Below are positions 50,197-63,883 of a DNA stretch of 64,000 bases, piece by piece. The DNA is from Auanema rhodensis (lineage: Eukaryota; Nematoda; Chromadorea; Rhabditida; Rhabditidae): positions 19,507,267 to 19,571,266 of the forward strand of contig OZ059898.1 in the NCBI GenBank assembly GCA_964057225.1, read 5' to 3'. The first letter of the stretch is position 1. Every line of letters begins with the position of its first letter. Below the pieces are notes generated by a model. The model was given only the letters and a program-made list of their open reading frames with translations. It was not told where the DNA came from and did no database searches. Position numbers and translations under genes: made by a program.

Positions 50197-53100
50197 TCGA
50201 TGCGGATTTGTAAGCTGCGTCGATCTGTGTTATCAGATTTGCGCTAGCTTGAAAATGCACCGAGATATCAACTGATATAAGTTCACACTTATATCCTCGA
50301 TTTTCACCCTGAAGAATTAATTTTTTCGTTGAATAACATTGTCCATCGTCTTCGCCTTGAAAAACGGAATCTGAAAACATCTACTTTTTGCTAAATTATC
50401 TTGAAATTTTTCGAAAAAATTTTTGTCAAAATGTTTTTGGAAGCAATGTTGAGTGTACATGGAAACTCAACATACACTAATGCATCATTTTTCAAACAAT
50501 CATAACTAATTTTTGTATCGAAGATTTCTCACTGTAATATAGTGCTTTTGATGCGGATTTTTAAGCTGCGTCGATCTGTGTTATCAGATTTGGGCTAGCT
50601 TAAAAATGCACCGAGATATCAACTGATATAAGTTCACACTTATATCCTCGATTTTCACCCTGAAGAATTAATTTTTTCGTTGAATAACATTGTCCATCGT
50701 CTTTGCCTTAAAAAAAGGAATCTAAAAACATCTACTTTTTGCTAAATTATTCTGAAATTTTTCGAAAAAATTTTTGTCAAAATGTTTTTGGAAGCAATGT
50801 TGAGTGTACATGGAAACTCAACATACACTAATGCATCATTTTTCAAACGATCATAACTAATTTTTGTATTAAGCGTTTCTCAATGTAGTATAGTGCATTC
50901 GATGCGGATTTTTAAGCTGCGTCGATCTGTGTTATCAGATTTGCGCTAGCTTAAAAATGCACCGAGACATCAACTGATATAAGTTCACACTTATATCCTC
51001 GATTTTCTCCCTGAAGAATTAATTTTTTCGTTGAATAACATTGTCCATCGTCTTTGCCTTGAAAAAAGGAATCTAAAAACATCTACTTTTTGCTAAATTA
51101 TTTCGAAATTTTTCGAAAAAATTTTTGTCAAAATGTTTTTGGAAGCAATGTTGAGTGTACATGGAAACTCAACATACACTAATGCATCATTTTTCAAACG
51201 ATCATAACTAATTTTTGTATTAAGCGTTTTTCAATGTAGTATAGTGCATTCGATGCGGAATTTTAAGCTGCGTCGATCTGTGTTATCAGATTTGCGCTAG
51301 CTTAAAAATGCACCGAGACATCAACTGATATAAGTTCACACTTATATCCTCGATTTTCACCCTGAAGAATTTATTTTTTCGTTGAATAACATTGTCCATC
51401 GTCTTTGCCTTGAAAAAAGGAATCTAAAAACATCTACTTTTTGCTAAATTATTTCGAAATTTTTCGAAAAAATTTTTGTCAAAATGTTTTTGGAAGCAAT
51501 GTTGAGTGTACATGGAAACTCAACATACACTAATGCATCATTTTTCAAACGATCACAACTAATTTTTGTATAAAGCGTTTCTCAATGTAGTATAGTGCAT
51601 TCGATGCGGATTTGTAAGCTGCGTCGATCTGTGTTATCAGATTTGCGCTAGCTTGAAAATGCACCGAGATATCAACTGATATAAGTTCACACTTATATCC
51701 TCGATTTTCACCCTGAAGAATTAATTTTTTCGTTGAATAACATTGTCCATCGTCTTTGCCTTGAAAAACGGAATCTGAAAACATCTACTTTTTGCTAAAT
51801 TATCTTGAAATTTTTCGAAAAAATTTTTGTCAAAATGTTTTTGGAAGCAATGTTGAGTGTACATGGAAACTCAACATACACTAATGCATCATTTTTCAAA
51901 CAATCATAACTAATTTTTGTATTAAGCGTTTCTCAATGTAGAATAGTGCATTCGATGCGGATTTTTAAGCTGCGTCGATCTGTGTTATCAGATTTGGGCT
52001 AGCTTAAAAATGCACCGAGATATCAACTGATATAAGTTCACACTTATATCCTCGATTTTCACCCTGAAGAATTAATTTTTTCGTTGAATAACATTGTCCA
52101 TCGTCTTTGCCTTGAAAAAAGGAATCTAAAAACATCTACTTTTTGCTAAATTATTCTGAAATTTTTCGAAAAAATTTTTGTCAAAATGTTTTTGGAAGCA
52201 ATGTTGAGTGTACATGGAAACTCAACATACACTAATGCATCATTTTTCAAACGATCACAACTAATTTTTGTATAAAGCGTTTCTCAATGTAGTATAGTGC
52301 ATTTGATGCGGATTTTTAAGCTGCGTCGATCTGTGTTATCAGATTTGCGCTAGCTTAAAAATGCACCGAGATATCAACTGATATAAGTTCACACTTATAT
52401 CCTCGATTTTCACCCTGAAGAATTAATTTTTTCGTTGAATAACATTGTCCATCGTCTTTGCCTTGAAAAACGGAATCTGAAAACATCTACTTTTTGCTAA
52501 ATTATTTTGAAATTTTTCGAAAAAATTTTTGTCAAAATGTTTTTGGAAGCAATGTTGAGTGTACATGTAAACTCAACATACACTAATGCATCATTTTTCA
52601 AACGATCACAACTAATTTTTGTATAAAGCGTTTCTCAATGTAGTATAGTGCATTCGATGCGGATTTGTAAGCTGCGTCAATCTGTGTTATCAGATTTGCG
52701 CTAGCTTGAAAATGCACCGAGATATCAACTGATATAAGTTCACACTTATATCCTCGATTTTCACCCTGAAGAATTAATTTTTTCGTTGATTAACATTGTC
52801 CATCGTCTTTGCCTTGAAAAAAGGAATCTAAAAACATCTACTTTTTGCTAAATTATTTTGAAATTTTTCGAAAAAATTTTTGTCAAAATGTTTTTGGAAG
52901 CAATGTTGAGTGTACATGGAAACTCAACATACACTAATGCATCATTTTTCAAACGATCACAACTAATTTTTGTATAAAGCGTTTCTCAATGTAGTATAGT
53001 GCATTCGATGCGGATTTTTAAGCTGCGTCGATCTGTGTTATCAGATTTGCGCTAGCTTAAAAATGCACCGAGATATCAACTGATATAAGTTCACACTTAT

Positions 53101-53355
53101 ATCCTCGATTTTCACCCTGAAGAATTAATTTTTTCGTTGAATAACATTGTCCATCGTCTTTGCCTTGAAAAAAGGAATCTAAAAACATCTACTTTTTGCT
53201 AAATTATTTTGAAATTTTTCGAAAAAATTTTTGTCAAAATGTTTTTGGAAGCAATGTTGAGTGTACATGGAAACTCAACATACACTAATGCATCATTTTT
53301 TAAACGATCATAACTAATTTTTGTATTAAGCGTTTCTCAATAAAGTATAGTGCAT
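50197..53355. repeat. Region G: transition from cassette HOR to the 3' subfamily, nine monomers
   Basis: Starts with a J3 monomer whose last bases are unusually divergent (50519-50549). It then runs through G, H, I2 and J2 types and, from 51952, monomers that combine older right ends ('cacaac', 'gtataaag') with 'gatatc' and 'ttttg' centres. Private substitutions: 'acatgtaaac' (about 52563), 'gcgtcaatc' (about 52677), 'gttgattaac' (about 52785) and 'caataaag' (about 53339). Confidence 0.7.
50519..50549. repeat. Divergent patch at a monomer junction
   Basis: Nine substitutions in 31 bp relative to the usual junction: the run after 'tgtat' reads 'cgaagattt' instead of 'taagcgttt', then 'actgtaatat' for 'aatgtagtat' and 'gcttttgatg' for 'gcattcgatg'. 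Length is unchanged. Flanking monomers differ from their relatives by only a few bases. I saw the cluster nowhere else in the window. Confidence 0.8.
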
Positions 53356-53706
53356 TCGATGCGGATTTTTAAGCTGCGTCGATCTGTGTTATCGGATTTT
53401 CGCTAGCTTAAAAATGCACCGAGATATCAACTGATATAAGTTCACACTTATATCCTCGATTTTCACCCTGAAGAATTAATTTTTTCGTTGAATAACATTG
53501 TCCATCGTCTTTGCCTTGAAAAAAGGAATCTAAAAACATCTACTTTTTGCTAAATTATTTTGAAATTTTTCGAAAAAATTTTTGTCAAAATGTTTTTGGA
53601 AGCAATGTTGAGTGTACATGGAAACTCAACATACACTAATGCATCATTTTTTAAACGATCATAACTAATTTTTGTATTAAGCGTTTCTCAATGTAGTATA
53701 GTGCAT

Positions 53707-56700
53707 TCGATGCGGATTTTTAAGCTGCGTCGATCTGTGTTATCGGATTTTCGCTAGCTTAAAAATGCACCGAGATATCAACTGATATAAGTTCACACTT
53801 ATATCCTCGATTTTCACCCTGAAGAATTAATTTTTTCGTTGAATAACATTGTCCATCGTCTTTGCCTTGAGAAACGGAATCTGAAAACATCTACTTTTTG
53901 CTAAATTATTTTGAAATTTTTCGAAAAAGTTTTTGTCAAAATGTTTTTGGAAGCAATGTTGAGTGTACATGGAAACTCAACATACACTAATGCATTATTT
54001 TTTAAACGATCATAACTAATTTTTGTATTAAGCGTTTCTCAATGTAGTATAGTGCATTCGATGCGGATTTTTAAGCTGCGTCGATCTGTGTTATCGGATT
54101 TTCGCTAGCTTAAAAATGCACCGAGATATCAACTGATATAAGTTCACACTTATATCCTCGATTTTCACCCTGAAGAATTAATTTTTTCGTTGAATAACAT
54201 TGTCCATCGTCTTTGCCTTGAAAAACGGAATCTGAAAACATCTACTTTTTGCTAAATTATTTTGAAATTTTTCGAAAAAATTTTTGTCAAAATGTTTTTG
54301 GAAGCAATGTTGAGTGTACATGGAAACTCAACATACACTAATGCATCATTTTTCAAACGATCACAACTAATTTTTGTATAAAGCGTTTCTCAATGTAGTA
54401 TAGTGCATTCGATGCGGATTTGTAAGCTGCGTCGATCTGTGTTATCAGATGTGCGCTAGCTTGAAAATGCACCGAGATATCAACTGATATAAGTTCACAC
54501 TTATATCCTCGATTTTCACCCTGAAGAATTAATTTTTTCGTTGAATAACATTGTCCATCGTCTTTGCCTTGAAGAACGGAATCTGAAAACATCTACTTTT
54601 TGCTAAATTATTTTGAAATTTTTCGAAAAAATTTTTGTCAAAATGTTTTTGGAAGCAAGGTTGAGTGTACTTGGAAACTCAACATACACTAATGCATTAT
54701 TTTTCAAACGATCATAACTAATTTTTGTATTAAGCGTTTCTCAATGTAGTATAGTGCATTCGATGCGGATTTTTAAGCTGCGTCGATCTGTGTTATCAGA
54801 TTTGCGCTAGCTTAAAAATGCACCGAGATATCAACTGATATAAGTTCACACTTATATCCTCGATTTTCACCCTGAAGAATTAATTTTTTCGTTGAATAAC
54901 ATTGTCCATCGTCTTTGCCTTAAAAAAAGGAATCTAAAAACATCTACTTTTTGCTAAATTATTTTGAAATTTTTCGAAAAAATTTTTGTCAAAATGTTTT
55001 TGGAAGCAATGTTGAGTGTACATGGAAACTCAACATACACTAATGCATCATTTTTTAAACGATCATAACTAATTTTTGTATTAAGCGTTTCTCAATGTAG
55101 TATAGTGCATTCGATGCGGATTTTTAAGCTGCGTCGATCTGTGTTATCGGATTTTCGCTAGCTTAAAAATGCACCGAGATATCAACTGATATAAGTTCAC
55201 ACTTATATCCTCGATTTTCACCCTGAAGAATTAATTTTTTCGTTGAATAACATTGTCCATCGTTTTTGCCTTGAAAAACGAAATCTGAAAACATCTACTT
55301 TTTGCTAAATTATTTTGAAATTTTTCGAAAAAATTTTTGTCAAAATGTTTTTGGAAGCAATGTTGAGTGTACATGGAAACTCAACATAAACTAATGCATC
55401 ATTTTTTAAACGATCATAACTAATTTTTGTATTAAGCGTTTTTCAATGTAGTATAGTGCATTCGATGCGGATTTTTAAGCTGCGTCGATCTGTGTTATCA
55501 GATTTGCGCTAGCTTAAAAATGCACCGAGATATCAACTGATATAAGTTCACACTTATATCCTCGATTTTCACCCTGAAGAATTAATTTTTTCGTTGAATA
55601 ACATTGTCCATCGTCTTTGCCTTGAAAAAAGGAATCTAAAAACATCTACTTTTTGCTAAATTATTTTGAAATTTTTCGAAAAAATTTTTGTCAAAATGTT
55701 TTTGGAAGCAATGTTGAGTGTACATGGAAACTCAACATACACTAATGCATCATTTTTTAAACGATCATAACTAATTTTTGTATTAAGCGTTTCTCAATGT
55801 AGTATAGTGCATTCGATGCGGATTTTTAAGCTGCGTCGATCTGTGTTATCGGATTTTCGCTAGCTTAAAAATGCACCGAGATATCAACTGATATAAGTTC
55901 ACACTTATATCCTCGATTTTCACCCTGAAGAATTAATTTTTTCGTTGAATAACATTGTCCATCGTCTTTGCCTTGTAAAAAGGAATCTAAAAACATCTAC
56001 TTTTTGCTAAATTATTCTGAAATTTTCCGAAAAAATTTTTGTCAAAATGTTTTTGGAAGCAAGGTTGAGTGTACTTGGAAACTCAACATACACTAATGCA
56101 TTATTTTTCAAACGATCATAACTAATTTTTGTATTAAGCGTTTCTCAATGTAGTATAGTGCATTCGATGCGGATTTTTAAGCTGCGTCGATCTGTGTTAT
56201 CAGATTTGCGCTAGCTTAAAAATGCACCGAGATATCAACTGATATAAGTTCACACTTATATCCTCGATTTTCACCCTGAAGAATTAATTTTTTCGTTGAA
56301 TAACATTGTCCATCGTCTTTGCCTTGAAAAAAGGAATCTAAAAACATCTACTTTTTGCTAAATTATCTTGAAATTTTTCGAAAAAATTTTTGTCAAAATG
56401 TTTTTGGAAGCAAGGTTGAGTGTACATGGAAACTCAACATACACTAATGCATTATTTTTCAAACGATCATAACTAATTTTTGTATTAAGCGTTTTTCAAT
56501 GTAGTATAGTGCATTCGATGCGGATTTTTAAGCTGCGTCGATCTGTGTTATCGGATTTTCGCTAGCTTAAAAATGCACCGAGATATCAACTGATATAAGT
56601 TCACACTTATATCCTCGATTTTCACCCTGAAGAATTAATTTTTTCGTTGAATAACATTGTCCATCGTCTTTGCCTTGAAAAACGGAATCTGAAAACATCT

Positions 56701-57215
56701 ACTTTTGCTAAATTATTTTGAAATTTTTCGAAAAACTTTTTGTCAAAATGTTTTTGGAAGCAATGTTGAGTGTACATGGAAACTCAACATACACTAATGC
56801 ATCATTTTTCAAACGATCATAACTAATTTTTGTATTAAGCGTTTTTCAATGTAGTATAGTGCATTCGATGCGGATTTTTAAGCTGCGTCGATCTGTGTTA
56901 TCAGATTTGCGCTAGCTTAAAAATGCACCGAGATATCAACTGATATAAGTTCACACTTATATCCTCGATTTTCACCCTGAAGAATTAATTTTTTCGTTGA
57001 ATAACATTGTCCATCGTCTTTGCCTTGAAAAAAGGAATCTAAAAACATCTACTTTTTGCTAAATTATTTTGAAATTTTTCGAAAAAATTTTTGTCAAAAT
57101 GTTTTTGGAAGCAAGGTTGAGTGTACTTGGAAACTCAACATACACTAATGCATTATTTTTCAAACGATCATAACTAATTTTTGTATTAAGCGTTTCTCAA
57201 TGTAGTATAGTGCAT
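53707..57215. repeat. 3' HOR, copy 1: ten monomers (3509 bp)
   Basis: Matches 57216-61075 almost base for base. Shared rare markers: 'aaaaagttttt' (53926 and 57435), 'cagatgtgcgc', 'cgtttttgcc' (55261 and 59121), 'aacataaac', 'ccttgtaaaa', 'attttccga' and the 1-bp deletion 'acttttgct' (56701 and 60561). The offset is 3509 bp up to about 54575 and 3860 bp from about 54655, so this copy has one monomer fewer. Confidence 0.85.
54409..54759. repeat. Chimeric monomer at the 10/11-mer size difference
   Basis: Its left part equals the left part of the monomer at 57918 ('cagatgtgcgc', 'cttgaaaatg', 'gaagaacgg'). Its right part equals the right part of the next monomer at 58269 ('aggttgag', 'acttgg', 'gcattat'). 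The junction lies between about 54575 and 54651. This fits either a 351-bp deletion here or a 351-bp gain in the partner copy. Confidence 0.75.
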
Positions 57216-60200
57216 TCGATGCGGATTTTTAAGCTGCGTCGATCTGTGTTATCGGATTTTCGCTAGCTTAAAAATGCACCGAGATATCAACTGATATAAG
57301 TTCACACTTATATCCTCGATTTTCACCCTGAAGAATTAATTTTTTCGTTGAATAACATTGTCCATCGTCTTTGCCTTGAAAAACGGAATCTGAAAACATC
57401 TACTTTTTGCTAAATTATTTTGAAATTTTTCGAAAAAGTTTTTGTCAAAATGTTTTTGGAAGCAATGTTGAGTGTACATGGAAACTCAACATACACTAAT
57501 GCATTATTTTTTAAACGATCATAACTAATTTTTGTATTAAGCGTTTCTCAATGTAGTATAGTGCATTCGATGCGGATTTTTAAGCTGCGTCGATCTGTGT
57601 TATCGGATTTTCGCTAGCTTAAAAATGCACCGAGATATCAACTGATATAAGTTCACACTTATATCCTCGATTTTCACCCTGAAGAATTAATTTTTTCGTT
57701 GAATAACATTGTCCATCGTCTTTGCCTTGAAAAACGGAATCTGAAAACATCTACTTTTTGCTAAATTATTTTGAAATTTTTCGAAAAAATTTTTGTCAAA
57801 ATGTTTTTGGAAGCAATGTTGAGTGTACATGGAAACTCAACATACACTAATGCATCATTTTTCAAACGATCACAACTAATTTTTGTATAAAGCGTTTCTC
57901 AATGTAGTATAGTGCATTCGATGCGGATTTGTAAGCTGCGTCGATCTGTGTTATCAGATGTGCGCTAGCTTGAAAATGCACCGAGATATCAACTGATATA
58001 AGTTCACACTTATATCCTCGATTTTCACCCTGAAGAATTAATTTTTTCGTTGAATAACATTGTCCATCGTCTTTGCCTTGAAGAACGGAATCTGAAAACA
58101 TCTACTTTTTGCTAAATTATTTTGAAATTTTTCGAAAAAATTTTTGTCAAAATGTTTTTGGAAGCAATGTTGAGTGTACATGGAAACTCAACATACACTA
58201 ATGCATCATTTTTCAAACGATCATAACTAATTTTTGTATTAAGCGTTTTTCAATGTAGTATAGTGCATTCGATGCGGATTTTTAAGCTGCGTCGATCTGT
58301 GTTATCAGATTTGCGCTAGCTTAAAAATGCACCGAGATATCAACTGATATAAGTTCACACTTATATCCTCGATTTTCACCCTGAAGAATTAATTTTTTCG
58401 TTGAATAACATTGTTCATCGTCTTTGCCTTGAAAAAAGGAATCTAAAAACATCTACTTTTTGCTAAATTATTTTGAAATTTTTCGAAAAAATTTTTGTCA
58501 AAATGTTTTTGGAAGCAAGGTTGAGTGTACTTGGAAACTCAACATACACTAATGCATTATTTTTCAAACGATCATAACTAATTTTTGTATTAAGCGTTTC
58601 TCAATGTAGTATAGTGCATTCGATGCGGATTTTTAAGCTGCGTCGATCTGTGTTATCAGATTTGCGCTAGCTTAAAAATGCACCGAGATATCAACTGATA
58701 TAAGTTCACACTTATATCCTCGATTTTCACCCTGAAGAATTAATTTTTTCGTTGAATAACATTGTCCATCGTCTTTGCCTTAAAAAAAGGAATCTAAAAA
58801 CATCTACTTTTTGCTAAATTATTTTGAAATTTTTCGAAAAAATTTTTGTCAAAATGTTTTTGGAAGCAATGTTGAGTGTACATGGAAACTCAACATACAC
58901 TAATGCATCATTTTTTAAACGATCATAACTAATTTTTGTATTAAGCGTTTCTCAATGTAGTATAGTGCATTCGATGCGGATTTTTAAGCTGCGTCGATCT
59001 GTGTTATCGGATTTTCGCTAGCTTAAAAATGCACCGAGATATCAACTGATATAAGTTCACACTTATATCCTCGATTTTCACCCTGAAGAATTAATTTTTT
59101 CGTTGAATAACATTGTCCATCGTTTTTGCCTTGAAAAACGAAATCTGAAAACATCTACTTTTTGCTAAATTATTTTGAAATTTTTCGAAAAAATTTTTGT
59201 CAAAATGTTTTTGGAAGCAATGTTGAGTGTACATGGAAACTCAACATAAACTAATGCATCATTTTTTAAACGATCATAACTAATTTTTGTATTAAGCGTT
59301 TTTCAATGTAGTATAGTGCATTCGATGCGGATTTTTAAGCTGCGTCGATCTGTGTTATCAGATTTGCGCTAGCTTAAAAATGCACCGAGATATCAACTGA
59401 TATAAGTTCACACTTATATCCTCGATTTTCACCCTGAAGAATTAATTTTTTCGTTGAATAACATTGTCCATCGTCTTTGCCTTGAAAAAAGGAATCTAAA
59501 AACATCTACTTTTTGCTAAATTATTTTGAAATTTTTCGAAAAAATTTTTGTCAAAATGTTTTTGGAAGCAATGTTGAGTGTACATGGAAACTCAACATAC
59601 ACTAATGCATCATTTTTTAAACGATCATAACTAATTTTTGTATTAAGCGTTTCTCAATGTAGTATAGTGCATTCGATGCGGATTTTTAAGCTGCGTCGAT
59701 CTGTGTTATCGGATTTTCGCTAGCTTAAAAATGCACCGAGATATCAACTGATATAAGTTCACACTTATATCCTCGATTTTCACCCTGAAGAATTAATTTT
59801 TTCGTTGAATAACATTGTCCATCGTCTTTGCCTTGTAAAAAGGAATCTAAAAACATCTACTTTTTGCTAAATTATTCTGAAATTTTCCGAAAAAATTTTT
59901 GTCAAAATGTTTTTGGAAGCAAGGTTGAGTGTACTTGGAAACTCAACATACACTAATGCATTATTTTTCAAACGATCATAACTAATTTTTGTATTAAGCG
60001 TTTCTCAATGTAGTATAGTGCATTCGATGCGGATTTTTAAGCTGCGTCGATCTGTGTTATCAGATTTGCGCTAGCTTAAAAATGCACCGAGATATCAACT
60101 GATATAAGTTCACACTTATATCCTCGATTTTCACCCTGAAGAATTAATTTTTTCGTTGAATAACATTGTCCATCGTCTTTGCCTTGAAAAAAGGAATCTA

Positions 60201-61075
60201 AAAACATCTACTTTTTGCTAAATTATCTTGAAATTTTTCGAAAAAATTTTTGTCAAAATGTTTTTGGAAGCAAGGTTGAGTGTACATGGAAACTCAACAT
60301 ACACTAATGCATTATTTTTCAAACGATCATAACTAATTTTTGTATTAAGCGTTTTTCAATGTAGTATAGTGCATTCGATGCGGATTTTTAAGCTGCGTCG
60401 ATCTGTGTTATCGGATTTTCGCTAGCTTAAAAATGCACCGAGATATCAACTGATATAAGTTCACACTTATATCCTCGATTTTCACCCTGAAGAATTAATT
60501 TTTTCGTTGAATAACATTGTCCATCGTCTTTGCCTTGAAAAACGGAATCTGAAAACATCTACTTTTGCTAAATTATTTTGAAATTTTTCGAAAAACTTTT
60601 TGTCAAAATGTTTTTGGAAGCAATGTTGAGTGTACATGGAAACTCAACATACACTAATGCATCATTTTTCAAACGATCATAACTAATTTTTGTATTAAGC
60701 GTTTTTCAATGTAGTATAGTGCATTCGATGCGGATTTTTAAGCTGCGTCGATCTGTGTTATCAGATTTGCGCTAGCTTAAAAATGCACCGAGATATCAAC
60801 TGATATAAGTTCACACTTATATCCTCGATTTTCACCCTGAAGAATTAATTTTTTCGTTGAATAACATTGTCCATCGTCTTTGCCTTGAAAAAAGGAATCT
60901 AAAAACATCTACTTTTTGCTAAATTATTTTGAAATTTTTCGAAAAAATTTTTGTCAAAATGTTTTTGGAAGCAATGTTGAGTGTACATGGAAACTCAACA
61001 TACACTAATGCATTATTTTTCAAACGATCATAACTAATTTTTGTATTAAGCGTTTCTCAATGTAGTATAGTGCAT
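57216..61075. repeat. 3' HOR, copy 2: eleven monomers (3860 bp)
   Basis: Partner of 53707-57215 with one extra monomer (right part of 57918-58268 plus left part of 58269-58619). It has private changes, for example 'attgttcatc' near 58413. The match fades in its last monomer (60725), where 'aatgttgag' with 'acatgg' replaces the 'aaggttgag' with 'acttgg' of the first copy. Confidence 0.85.
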
Positions 61076-62128
61076 TCGATGCGGATTTTTAAGCTGCGTC
61101 GATCTGTGTTATCGGATTTTCGCTAGCTTAAAAATGCACCGAGATATCAACTGATATAAGTTCACACTTATATCCTCGATTTTCACCCTGAAGAATTAAT
61201 TTTTTCGTTGAATAACATTGTCCATCGTCTTTGCCTTGTAAAAAGGAATCTAAAAACATCTACTTTTTGCTAAATTATTCTGAAATTTTCCGAAAAAATT
61301 TTTGTCAAAATGTTTTTGGAAGCAAGGTTGAGTGTACTTGGAAACTCAACATACACTAATGCATTATTTTTCAAACGATCATAACTAATTTTTGTATTAA
61401 GCGTTTCTCAATGTAGTATAGTGCATTCGATGCGGATTTTTAAGCTGCGTCGATCTGTGTTATCAGATTTGCGCTAGCTTAAAAATGCACCGAGATATCA
61501 ACTGATATAAGTTCACACTTATATCCTCGATTTTCACCCTGAAGAATTAATTTTTTCGTTGAATAACATTGTCCATCGTCTTTGCCTTGAAAAAAGGAAT
61601 CTAAAAACATCTACTTTTTGCTAAATTATTTTGAAATTTTTCGAAAAAATTTTTGTCAAAATGTTTTTGGAAGCAAGGTTGAGTGTACTTGGAAACTCAA
61701 CATACACTAATGCATTATTTTTCAAACGATCATAACTAATTTTTGTATTAAGCGTTTCTCAATGTAGTATAGTGCATTCGATGCGGATTTTTAAGCTGCG
61801 TCGATCTGTGTTATCAGATTTGCGCTAGCTTAAAAATGCACCGAGATATCAACTGATATAAGTTCACACTTATATCCTCGATTTTCACCCTGAAGAATTA
61901 ATTTTTTCGTTGAATAACATTGTCCATCGTCTTTGCCTTAAAAAAAGGAATCTAAAAACATCTACTTTTTGCTAAATTATTTTGAAATTTTTCGAAAAAA
62001 TTTTTGTCAAAATGTTTTTGGAAGCAAGGTTGAGTGTACTTGGAAACTCAACATACACTAATGCATTATTTTTCAAACGATCATAACTAATTTTTGTATT
62101 AAGCGTTTCTCAATGTAGTATAGTGCAT
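61076..62128. repeat. Three further 3'-type monomers
   Basis: The monomer at 61076 repeats the 'ccttgtaaaa' and 'attttccga' type found at 55813 and 59673. The monomers at 61427 and 61778 are ordinary 'gcgcta' types with 'aggttgag', 'acttgg' and 'gcattat', differing mainly in 'ccttgaaaaaagg' against 'ccttaaaaaaagg'. Confidence 0.7.
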
Positions 62129-63532
62129 TCGATGCGGATTTTTAAGCTGCGTCGATCTGTGTTATCAGATTTGCGCTAGCTTAAAAATGCACCGAGATAT
62201 CAACTGATATAAGTTCACACTTATATCCTCGATTTTCACCCTGAAGAATTAATTTTTTCGTTGAATAACATTGTCCATCGTCTTTGCCTTAAAAAAAGGA
62301 ATCTAAAAACATCTACTTTTTGCTAAATTATTTTGAAATTTTTCGAAAAAATTTTTGTCAAAATGTTTTTGGAAGCAATGTTGAGTGTACATGGAAACTC
62401 AACATACACTAATGCATTATTTTTCAAACGATCATAACTAATTTTTGTATTAAGCGTTTCTCAATGTAGTATAGTGCATTCGATGCGGATTTTTAAGCTG
62501 CGTCGATCTGTGTTATCGGATTTTCGCTAGCTTAAAAATGCACCGAGATATCAACTGATATAAGTTCACACTTATATCCTCGATTTTCACCCTGAAGAAT
62601 TAATTTTTTCGTTGAATAACATTGTCCATCGTCTTTGCCTTGAAAAACGGAATCTGAAAACATCTACTTTTTGCTAAATTATTTTGAAATTTTTCGAAAA
62701 ACTTTTTGTCAAAATGTTTTTGGAAGCAATGTTGAGTGTACATGGAAACTCAACATACACTAATGCATCATTTTTCAAACGATCATAACTAATTTTTGTA
62801 TTAAGCGTTTCTCAATGTAGTATAGTGCATTCGATGCGGATTTTTAAGCTGCGTCGATCTGTGTTATCAGATTTGCGCTAGCTTAAAAATGCACCGAGAT
62901 ATCAACTGATATAAGTTCACACTTATATCCTCGATTTTCACCCTGAAGAATTAATTTTTTCGTTGAATAACATTGTCCATCGTCTTTGCCTTAAAAAAAG
63001 GAATCTAAAAACATCTACTTTTTGCTAAATTATTTTGAAATTTTTCGAAAAAATTTTTGTCAAAATGTTTTTGGAAGCAATGTTGAGTGTACATGGAAAC
63101 TCAACATACACTAATGCATTATTTTTCAAACGATCATAACTAATTTTTGTATTAAGCGTTTCTCAATGTAGTATAGTGCATTCGATGCGGATTTTTAAGC
63201 TGCGTCGATCTGTGTTATCGGATTTTCGCTAGCTTAAAAATGCACCGAGATATCAACTGATATAAGTTCACACTTATATCCTCGATTTTCACCCTGAAGA
63301 ATTAATTTTTTCGTTGAATAACATTGTCCATCGTCTTTGCCTTGAAAAACGGAATCTGAAAACATCTACTTTTTGCTAAATTATTTTGAAATTTTTCGAA
63401 AAACTTTTTGTCAAAATGTTTTTGGAAGCAATGTTGAGTGTACATGGAAACTCAACATACACTAATGCATCATTTTTCAAACGATCATAACTATTTTTTG
63501 TATTAAGCGTTTCTCAATGTAGTATAGTGCAT
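62129..63532. repeat. Tandem dimer, two copies of 702 bp
   Basis: 62129-62830 and 62831-63532 each pair a 'gcgcta' monomer ('ccttaaaaaaagg', 'gcattat') with an 'atcgg' monomer ('aacggaatctg', 'aaaaacttttt'). They are almost identical; the visible difference is 'aactattttttg' near 63490 in the second copy. Confidence 0.8.
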
Positions 63533-63883
63533 TCGATGCGGATTTTTAAGCTGCGTCGATCTGTGTTATCAGATTTGCGCTAGCTTAAAAATGCACCGAG
63601 ATATCAACTGATATAAGTTCACACTTATATCCTCGATTTTCACCCTGAAGAATTAATTTTTTCGTTGAATAACATTGTCCATCGTCTTTGCCTTAAAAAA
63701 AGGAATCTAAAAACATCTACTTTTTGCTAAATTATTTTGAAATTTTTCGAAAAAATTTTTGTCAAAATGTTTTTGGAAGCAATGTTGAGTGTACATGGAA
63801 ACTCAACATACACTAATGCATCATTTTTTAAACGATCATAACTAATTTTTGTATTAAGCGTTTCTCAATGTAGTATAGTGCAT

